Of a DNA stretch of 64,000 nt, positions 42,282-48,557 are shown piece by piece. Position 1 is the first letter of the stretch. Each line of letters starts with the position of its first letter. The stretch spans positions 40,915 through 104,914 of the forward strand of contig CALXRU010000003.1 in the NCBI GenBank assembly GCA_944390935.1, in the 5' to 3' direction. This DNA is from Acidaminococcaceae bacterium (GTDB lineage: Bacteria > Bacillota > Negativicutes > Acidaminococcales > Acidaminococcaceae). Made by a program: the position numbers and the translations under genes. The notes below the pieces were generated by a model that was not told the DNA's origin, did not search any database, and saw only the letters and a list, made by a program, of their open reading frames with translations.

Positions 42282-44050
42282 TATTTAAAAACCTCTGTAA
42301 TTATGCCATTTTCCATATCGTTAATATTGTAGATATGTTTTATAACATCAAAGGTTTCTTCAAGATTGTTTCTGGCACTTTTCCAACCTTTGCCATCAGT
42401 AAACCAGACAAAGGTAAAACCATTTATGGTATCTGTTTCTAACGCAAGAGTTTTATAACTACGGGCAGTTTCATTTAACTTGCTGCCGCCGCTGCTGTAA
42501 AAGTTCGTTTCAATACCATAAATCATATTGTCGGTTTTTATGACAAAATCAAAACGCTTTTCCATTTTGCCTTGATTAGAAATAGCAGATAAATCTATAC
42601 CCCATTTTTGAGTAATTTGGCTGATATACATTTCTTTAAAATAGGTTTGGTCTTTAATAAAACCGGCTTTTTTAATAAAACTTTCTACCAAATTTTCCAT
42701 TAAATGGCCGCCGCGATTTTTGCGTCCATTGGAATCCAGGCCTGTTTCTACACCTGTAACATAATCGACAAGATTGTTAATTATATGATTTTGAATTAAA
42801 TCAAACAAGCCTGTCTTGCGCATAAATTTTTTATATTGTTCTATTGTAAGATTAGACTCGTCAAAATTATAAGTAAAAGAACCATCTTCATCAATAGCAT
42901 CAATTTCGTTTGAACGTACGGCTAAAAGAATTGGTATACATTTTAAAACTTCAGGATATTTAGACAATAAATTTTCAAAATCTTCTTCTATGCTTTTAGA
43001 ACCAATCAAGGAATTTAAAATATTTAATTCTACTTTCATTTCGTTAACATTATGATAAATTTTTTTGAAATCTGTATAATATTCATAATTAGCAATGCTC
43101 TTTTTAAAATGTGCTAACCATACAATAAAATCTCTGTTTTCCATTCCCATTTCTCCCTTAAAATTTGAAATCAGTAATTCGTTAATTTTTCCGCGTGCTT
43201 CACCGTTACAGTTTATCATACGATTAGCTTCTACTCTCTTTATATCGTAATCTTTGTAAAGGTTATCAAAAAAAGTATCGTTGATATTGGTGTTTTTGGG
43301 ATCTGAATTACTAATAAGAATTAACGCACCTTTACCCGTAATTTTTTTAACAAATTCAGCCAGTTCAATTTGTTCTTGATCTCCAAATATATTTTCCGTA
43401 TATGAAGTAAAATTAGCCGTTTCAGTAATTGGACGATATGGAGGATCAAAATACACAAAAGTATTTTGATCAATAAAATCTGCCGATGATTTATAGTCTC
43501 CGCATATAATGTTTACATTTTGTAATTTTTCCGATATTACTCTTAAATTTTCCTCATCACATATTAAAGGTTTTTTGTAAGAACCTATCGGGACATTAAA
43601 CAAGCCTTTGGTATTAACGCGATAGAGTCCATTAAAACAAGTTCTATTTAAAAAGATCATTAATGCAGCTTTTTCGATATTTTCGTTTGTATTTCCGTTT
43701 ATTTTCAGATCATTAAACCTGTCTCGTTGTTTTAAATAATATTCTTTTTGTTCAGAAGAATTCATTCCCCAATACTTTTTTTGATATTTTGTCAATAACT
43801 CTACAAGTTCATTGATATTATTGCAAATAATCGTATAGGTATTGATTAGCTCTCTGTTAATATCGCTTATATATATTTCTTTCAGCGTATAATGCGAAAG
43901 AACATCAAACAAAACAGCACCGCTGCCGACGAATGGTTCAGCATATTTATTAATGTTTTTAGTGATGAAAGGATAGTATTTTCTTATTTCATCTAAAAGC
44001 TGTGTTTTGCCACCAGCCCACTTTAAAAACGGGTGCATGTTTTCCTCCAA
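42281..44050 (-). CDS. Fused Dam/DpnM-type methylase and DpnII-type GATC endonuclease
   Basis: 589 residues in one frame. Residues 1-300 are a class D12 (Dam/DpnM) N6-adenine methylase: HPFLKWAGGKTQLLDEI, EPFVGSGAVLFDV, and VYFDPPYRP. From about residue 303 the protein follows R.DpnII closely: WLAHFKKSI, YYTDFKKIYHNVNEMKVELN, NLVDYVTGVETGLDSNGRKNRGG and the catalytic region RFDFVIKTDNMIYGIETNFY plus GSKLNETARSYKTL. The separate DpnM and DpnII enzymes are about 285 residues each, so the length equals the sum of both. Expected target GATC. At the junction an SD-like TAAGGGAG (43153-43160) lies eight bases before ATG 43144, so free nuclease (287 residues) might also be made. Confidence 0.9.
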   Translation of the reverse strand: MEENMHPFLKWAGGKTQLLDEIRKYYPFITKNINKYAEPFVGSGAVLFDVLSHYTLKEIYISDINRELINTYTIICNNINELVELLTKYQKKYWGMNSSEQKEYYLKQRDRFNDLKINGNTNENIEKAALMIFLNRTCFNGLYRVNTKGLFNVPIGSYKKPLICDEENLRVISEKLQNVNIICGDYKSSADFIDQNTFVYFDPPYRPITETANFTSYTENIFGDQEQIELAEFVKKITGKGALILISNSDPKNTNINDTFFDNLYKDYDIKRVEANRMINCNGEARGKINELLISNFKGEMGMENRDFIVWLAHFKKSIANYEYYTDFKKIYHNVNEMKVELNILNSLIGSKSIEEDFENLLSKYPEVLKCIPILLAVRSNEIDAIDEDGSFTYNFDESNLTIEQYKKFMRKTGLFDLIQNHIINNLVDYVTGVETGLDSNGRKNRGGHLMENLVESFIKKAGFIKDQTYFKEMYISQITQKWGIDLSAISNQGKMEKRFDFVIKTDNMIYGIETNFYSSGGSKLNETARSYKTLALETDTINGFTFVWFTDGKGWKSARNNLEETFDVIKHIYNINDMENGIITEVFK

Positions 44051-44073
44051 ACAAAAAATCTCACGTCTATATT

Positions 44074-44102
44074 ATTATATTAGAATTAAACAATAATAAC
44101 AA
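44074..44102 (-). promoter_or_regulatory. Promoter of the DpnII-fusion operon
   Basis: Minus-strand TTGTTA (44097-44102) and TATAAT (44074-44079) with a 17-base spacer, about 25 bases before the ATG. Confidence 0.7.
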
Positions 44103-44120
44103 TCTTAAACATACAAAAGA

Positions 44121-44153
44121 AATAAAAAGATTTGACGCAATAACGCCAAATCT
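44121..44153 (-). terminator. Terminator of mrr
   Basis: On the minus strand AGATTTG.../...CAAATCT forms a stem followed by TTTTTATTT. It separates mrr from the downstream operon. Confidence 0.8.
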
Positions 44154-44193
44154 CTTTGCAAATTAATAATTTATCAGCTTTTGTATATTATGT

Positions 44194-45105
44194 TTATTCA
44201 TCCTTATAATCATTAAACACATCACTGTCAATTACTTTTATTTCAAATACTTTCTTTGTTGAAACACCAAAATTGTGCTCAATCATAAAGTTTGTAAGTT
44301 TTTCACCATCCAACAAAATAATATGTTGGTTTTTAGCATACTCAACAGCTTGTTTACTAAATTTAGATGTAGTTACGAATAAACCTTTTCCACCTTTACC
44401 TGCAATAGCACCGACAAAAGCTTGTACCTCAGGACGACCTACCGTATGATCTTCTCCCCATCTTTTAGCTTGTATATAAATTAAATCAAACCCAAGCTTA
44501 TCCTCCATTATTATTCCATCAATACCTTCGTCACCTGTTACCGCAGTTGTATGAGCAGCATTTTCAAAAGTACCATATCCCATTTTACGCATCAAATCCA
44601 GAACCATTTTTTCAAAAGCTTCCGGTGTTAACTTCATTATTTCTGATAACAAATCATCAGATAAACTTTTATTTATTTTTCTGAAAGCATCTTCAAATGC
44701 ATCATCCGGTGTTTCATCATCATTGATTTCTTTTGGTTGAACTGATTGAATATTATCTGTATCAACATTTTGAAATTTTCTAAAAGAAGGAAACTTCATC
44801 AAATAATTCGCATCAATAACAGCTACATTTTCAGCTAACACTTTGCGTCCTTCATCGGTTATAACAAAAGTTGCCTTAGCTGGGCTTGTTATTAAACCAG
44901 CCTTTTTTAAATATGTACTTGCCCACCCTAGTCTATTAGTAAAATAAGTTTGGCGTCCACTCGGTAACATTTCATTTAAATCTTCATCTTTCAAATGAAA
45001 ATACTGGCTTATTAAAAGCTTTAATTCTTTTAATGTATGCGGATTTCCATCTTTTAAAAATTCTAAGAACGGTTTATGCATTTCAAAATATTTAGGTACA
45101 GTCAT
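44194..45105 (-). CDS. mrr: Mrr-family restriction endonuclease
   Basis: 303 residues from ATG 45105 (GGGAG seven bases upstream). The N-terminal Mrr_N winged-helix domain (about 1-95, PHTLKELKLLI, LPSGRQTYFTNRLGWASTYLKKAGLI) is followed by the Mrr_cat PD-(D/E)xK domain: AFEKMVLDLMRKMGY, GDEGIDGII, LIYIQAKRW and GGKGLFVTTSKFSKQAVEYA. Mrr is a type IV enzyme that cuts DNA carrying foreign methylation. Transcribed separately from the DpnII operon but part of the same defence block. Confidence 0.92.
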   Translation of the reverse strand: MTVPKYFEMHKPFLEFLKDGNPHTLKELKLLISQYFHLKDEDLNEMLPSGRQTYFTNRLGWASTYLKKAGLITSPAKATFVITDEGRKVLAENVAVIDANYLMKFPSFRKFQNVDTDNIQSVQPKEINDDETPDDAFEDAFRKINKSLSDDLLSEIMKLTPEAFEKMVLDLMRKMGYGTFENAAHTTAVTGDEGIDGIIMEDKLGFDLIYIQAKRWGEDHTVGRPEVQAFVGAIAGKGGKGLFVTTSKFSKQAVEYAKNQHIILLDGEKLTNFMIEHNFGVSTKKVFEIKVIDSDVFNDYKDE

Positions 45106-45288
45106 TTCTGGTCTCCCTTGCAAAAGGCTTTAGTTATAACGAAAAAATGAATTTAACAACACATTCTTTTTAGTTTTAAAATTTACTAAAATAAATCTGC
45201 TTAAACTATTTACTTTATTTTACACGATTCTTCATAACTATACAATATACTTTACGCACATATAATTAAGCAAAATAACGGCAATACA

Positions 45289-45320
45289 AAAACCCAAGAG
45301 CTGCCACTCTTGGGTTTTTT
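45289..45320. terminator. Strong bidirectional terminator left of attL
   Basis: AAAACCCAAGAG/CTCTTGGGTTTT, 6-base loop, six T. Probably the original or an older terminator for the guaA transcript before the present element inserted. Confidence 0.85.
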
Positions 45321-45404
45321 ATTACTTTTTTAGCGTGTTCAAAAGAACTCCACTTATCGCTTTCGCATAATTATTGTATTACTATGTCAACTAACTGACC
45401 AGTA

Positions 45405-45424
45405 AACAATCACTCAAACTCTAT
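45405..45424. repeat. attL core, 20-bp direct repeat
   Basis: AACAATCACTCAAACTCTAT, identical to 56490-56509. The right copy contains the last codons and stop of guaA, so this left copy is the duplicated core produced by site-specific integration at the guaA 3' end. Confidence 0.92.
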
Positions 45425-45632
45425 TTCACAAAATGTATACCTTCAATTTACTCTATTTTACACTATTTTTCTTAACCATACAATATAATATATACAGCAT
45501 ATATCCATTTAACAAAAATTAATGGCAAAAAAATGGCAAAGATATATATACCTCTTACTTCACTACTGCGTTCGACGCTTTCGGTTCCGCAACGAAGGTT
45601 TTACCTGTTTTTATCCAAACAAGGGAAAAATC

Positions 45633-45946
45633 GCAGCCCAAAAGGCTGCTCTTTTCGACTGGCTACAACACCGCAGACAGAAGTCTGCACGGCTCCGCCG
45701 ACGAACGGCAAGTGCCCGCTCGCCAAAAGCAACTGACTCCGCTTCGCTCATCAAACGGACGGAAGCCGCAATGCGGAGTTAGGTTCTATGTACGAGTGGT
45801 ATGCACTGTTTGTCCGTGCCTAATGGCACGGGTAAGGGTAAGACATAATGCAGCGTTGTAGCCCACTGGAAAATGAGCCGCCAGGCATAGCAGGCGGCGA
45901 AAATTTTCCTTGTTAGAAGCGGGGGTTAGGGGGCGGCAAGCCCCCT
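45633..45946. repeat. GC-rich hairpin cluster in the element's left end
   Basis: Five perfect inverted repeats follow one another in otherwise AT-rich DNA: GCAGCC/GGCTGC (45633-45649), GCAGAC/GTCTGC (45673-45688), CTCCGC/GCGGAG (45737-45778), CCGTGCC/GGCACGG (45814-45831) and GGGGGC/GCCCCC (45930-45946). No convincing gene is present in 45425-45946. It could be a second oriT, a single-strand replication origin or a structured RNA. Confidence 0.55.
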
Positions 45947-46207
45947 TTAGAATAATATAATAAATTTTTTATAAGACAAAATGACGGGCAGATTATCATT
46001 ACTGAAATTTTGCCCGTCATTTGAGTAATATTCTTTTAATTTTTGAATTGCAGCCTGTTTTTGTTTTTCAAAACTGTACATGCGGTTTCTAATACACCAT
46101 ACACATCCACCATGGTTACGGCATTCCATGTCAAAAGCTCTGCTGTCATTATCGCGGTATGACTTACGATGTTCTTTGCCGTGGGCAATAGCTTTTTCTA
46201 ATCCCAT
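45947..46207 (-). CDS. Small cysteine-motif protein of mobile elements
   Basis: 86 residues. MGLEKAIAHGKEHRKSYR is followed by CRNHGGCVWCIRNR, a compact set of three cysteines and a His that could bind zinc, and a basic helix. Similar small proteins are common in Firmicute prophages and integrative elements; no function is known to me. The stop abuts the GGGGGC hairpin. Its ribosome site is GAAAGG before the ATG. Confidence 0.65.
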   Translation of the reverse strand: MGLEKAIAHGKEHRKSYRDNDSRAFDMECRNHGGCVWCIRNRMYSFEKQKQAAIQKLKEYYSNDGQNFSNDNLPVILSYKKFIILF

Positions 46208-46247
46208 AAGCTATCAGACCTTTCTTTTAATTTATTTAATAAGAAAC

Positions 46248-46303
46248 GCCCAAAGTTAAGAACTTCGGACGCTTCTTGGGCTGTGACCCTTCCGTTAGGA
46301 AGG
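46248..46303. repeat. Two adjacent hairpins between the small gene and the recombinase
   Basis: GCCCAA/TTGGGC (46248-46281) encloses a smaller AAGTT/AACTT stem, followed by CCTTCC-GTTA-GGAAGG (46288-46303). They lie in the 252-base spacer between divergent genes and may form a structured leader for the leftward gene. Confidence 0.5.
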
Positions 46304-46459
46304 AGATGTTTTTATAGTATCATTAAAAAAGCAGATTGTCAAAGTTTGAAAACAGATAGTCCTGTAATCTGTTTTATTTTACAATACATCTTTTTCAATT
46401 CTGTATTGACTTTATATTTTCATCAGCGTGAGTGTTTTTTGCATAAGGAGGTGTAAAAA

Positions 46460-47389
46460 ATGTTAAGCCAAATTACAAGTACAGATTTATTTCACCTGTA
46501 TTATCATTTATGGATAAAGGTGTATAAAGAAGGAGCTGTACGCAAAGTAACAATGGATAAATATTATATGACTTATTCGTGGTTGGTAAAACTTGTACCG
46601 CAACTCCGTCTGTGCGAAGTTAACCGGGTAACATATCAACAGCTTTTAAATGATTATGCTGTTTACCATGAGCGGCAAACAACAATGGATTTTCACCATC
46701 AGCTTAAAGGCGCGATTATGGACGCCGTTGACGATGGGCTGATTGAGCGTGATCCAACGCGGAAAGCTATCATAAAAGGAAAAACGCCTGCTATTAAAAA
46801 GAAAAAATACTTAAATCAGTTTGAATTGCATACTTTACTTATCAATTTAAATTTGCAAAGCAAAATAAATTGGGATTGGTTAATTATGCTTATAGCGAAA
46901 ACTGGTATTAGATTTTCGGAAGCGTTGGCTATTACACCAAAAGATTTTGATTTTTCTCATCAAATGCTTTCGATAAGCAAAACTTGGGATTATAAGGGCA
47001 GTGGCGGCTTTTTGCCTACTAAAAATGCGTCATCAGTACGCAAAATTCAAATAGATTGGCAAACGGTTATTCAATTTGCGGAACTTGTAAAAAATCTGCC
47101 CAATGATAAACCAATTTTTCTCTTGAAAGAAAAAGTATATAACTCTACTATTAACGATATTTTAGAAAGGCATTGCCGCAAGGCTAATTTGCCGGTAATT
47201 TCTGTTCATGGGTTAAGGCACACTCATGCTTCTTTACTGCTGTTTGCCGGAGTATCTATCGCAAGCGTTGCGCGCCGCCTTGGCCATGCCAGTATGACGA
47301 CAACGCAAAAAACTTATTTGCACATTATTCAAGAATTGGAAAATAAAGATGTTGATTTGGTTATGCGTTCCATTGCCGGATTAAGCTAA
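46460..47389 (+). CDS. Tyrosine recombinase adjacent to hsdS (putative hsdS invertase/shuffling enzyme)
   Basis: 309 residues with AAGGAGGTG before the ATG. N-terminal SAM-like core-binding domain (about 15-95), catalytic domain from about 110: Arg in KTGIRFSEAL, HGLRHTHAS, LGHASMTTTQKTYLHI with the nucleophile Tyr. Its 3' end overlaps the oppositely oriented hsdS by nine bases. Recombinases placed this way next to hsdS switch DNA-specificity domains in several Firmicutes. It differs clearly from the element's own integrase, so it probably does not move the element. Confidence 0.88.
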   Translation: MLSQITSTDLFHLYYHLWIKVYKEGAVRKVTMDKYYMTYSWLVKLVPQLRLCEVNRVTYQQLLNDYAVYHERQTTMDFHHQLKGAIMDAVDDGLIERDPTRKAIIKGKTPAIKKKKYLNQFELHTLLINLNLQSKINWDWLIMLIAKTGIRFSEALAITPKDFDFSHQMLSISKTWDYKGSGGFLPTKNASSVRKIQIDWQTVIQFAELVKNLPNDKPIFLLKEKVYNSTINDILERHCRKANLPVISVHGLRHTHASLLLFAGVSIASVARRLGHASMTTTQKTYLHIIQELENKDVDLVMRSIAGLS

Positions 47390-48556
47390 ACCTAAACGTT
47401 CACGCTGATGAAGGGTGATAAGATTGTCTAATTTCAACATATATTTGCCTATTTTTATTTGTTCTTCTATACGTGGTATAACAATAGGCATTTCAAAAAA
47501 AATATTATCTTTGATTGAGAACCTATCAGACCGTGCACCACTGTCACCGTTGTAATTCATAAATGCGTGCCAGCAATTCGTTTTAAAGAAATACTCGAGA
47601 AAAGTAAAATCAACATTCTCAACTCTAAACACAGTATACAAAGGCGACATTACACCACTTCTGCCTAATTTATTTCTGTTTATAGGACCAACTGGTGCAG
47701 TTGTAGAAATTCTTGGATTATAAACAAAATCATTATTTTGGACTATATAATATCCTTCTAAACTTTCAATTTTTGAAATGTTATGGTCAAAAAATTCTCT
47801 TTGACTTATAATTCCATACTCTGCTGAATTTGTTAAAGTTTCTACATATTGTAACCCTATATTTTTATCTAAAACTTTATTAGCAATTTCTCCTAACTTA
47901 CGCTGTTCCCAAGCGTCAGTAAATCCTTTAAATCTGATTTCCGGAATGTTGCTGCCATTTTTCGGAAACATTTTTTCAAGCATAGATTTTTTAATATTTT
48001 TAAGCTTGTCTAACTTACGCTGATGAAGGGTGATAAGGTTATCGAGGTTGCGGAAAAATTTCCCTATTTTTCTACATTCATCTATATTATAAGAATAAGA
48101 AATTTCAATATTGGCTAAATCATTAGCATTGATTGCAGGATAACTGGTTCCGGTACAATTATCTAAAACAATTTTAACAAAACGCGCACTTTGAACTATT
48201 GACAACAAAAAATAACCATCTATTAACGGTCTTAATTGTGCGTAACCTGTTGAAAAAACATAGTTTTTACCAGCTTTCTCGAAAAGATAATTATTTTTTT
48301 GATATGGTCTTACGGTTTGATAAAATAAATCTCCTAACCGTGCTACTCGTTGAGCTCTTGATGGTGCAGTATTTTTAGTTTCTGTTCTATGGGAAACCAT
48401 TTTAGTTCCAATTACAGATTCAAGGTCAACATACTCAAATATGCTTGGTACTTCATCTTTTGGATTAACAATTGCAACATCTCCCAACTTACGCTGTTCC
48501 CAAGCGTCGGTAAATCCTTTAAATCTAATTTGCGGTTTTTTAGCATTTTTAGGCAT
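47381..48556 (-). CDS. hsdS: Type I restriction-modification specificity subunit, atypical C-terminus
   Basis: 391 residues with two target-recognition domains. Each half starts with IRFKGFTDAWEQRKLG (residues about 10 and 208), and the central conserved region reads NLITLHQRKLDKLKNIKKSM. At the C-terminus the same NLITLHQR is followed by only ERLGLA and stop, instead of the expected KLxKLxNIKKS helix. The truncation falls at a 21-bp direct repeat shared with the central region. It lies one base from hsdM. It should direct HsdM to a bipartite sequence. No hsdR is in the element. Confidence 0.9.
   Translation of the reverse strand: MPKNAKKPQIRFKGFTDAWEQRKLGDVAIVNPKDEVPSIFEYVDLESVIGTKMVSHRTETKNTAPSRAQRVARLGDLFYQTVRPYQKNNYLFEKAGKNYVFSTGYAQLRPLIDGYFLLSIVQSARFVKIVLDNCTGTSYPAINANDLANIEISYSYNIDECRKIGKFFRNLDNLITLHQRKLDKLKNIKKSMLEKMFPKNGSNIPEIRFKGFTDAWEQRKLGEIANKVLDKNIGLQYVETLTNSAEYGIISQREFFDHNISKIESLEGYYIVQNNDFVYNPRISTTAPVGPINRNKLGRSGVMSPLYTVFRVENVDFTFLEYFFKTNCWHAFMNYNGDSGARSDRFSIKDNIFFEMPIVIPRIEEQIKIGKYMLKLDNLITLHQRERLGLA
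47402..47422. repeat. Direct repeat in hsdS, copy at the 3' end
   Basis: A 21-bp sequence beginning ACGCTGATGAAGGG, identical to 48017-48037 in the same orientation. It encodes the TLHQR conserved region. Recombination between the two would remove the second recognition domain. Confidence 0.85.
48017..48037. repeat. Direct repeat in hsdS, central copy
   Basis: Identical to 47402-47422. A second pair of direct repeats, 23 bp each starting AACTTACGCTGTTCCC, lies at 47895-47917 and 48486-48508 and encodes the start of each recognition domain. Confidence 0.85.
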
Positions 48557-48557
48557 T

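Larger units (their letters stand above)
45207..45506. repeat. Two diverged direct copies of an element-end sequence
   Basis: The stretch 45207-45264 (TTTACTTTATTTTACAC, later CATACAATATA-like and CATATA) recurs at 45446-45506 inside the mobile element just after attL, with about three quarters of bases identical by eye. The first copy lies outside the element between mrr and attL. It looks like the left end of an older related insertion. The rest of 45106-45404 holds the mrr upstream region and one terminator. Confidence 0.6.

Noticed and set aside
45522..45782. 86-codon plus-strand frame in the hairpin-rich region
   Set aside because: It runs through several inverted repeats, has no ribosome site and its Arg/Ala-rich composition looks like translated structured GC-rich DNA.
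45781..45900. tRNA gene at the element end
   Set aside because: No cloverleaf with a T-loop GTTCRA in position could be built; the integration site is guaA, not a tRNA.
47381..48556. CRISPR-like repeats
   Set aside because: The repeats are only two pairs, they fall in the conserved regions of hsdS, and there are no spacers or cas genes.
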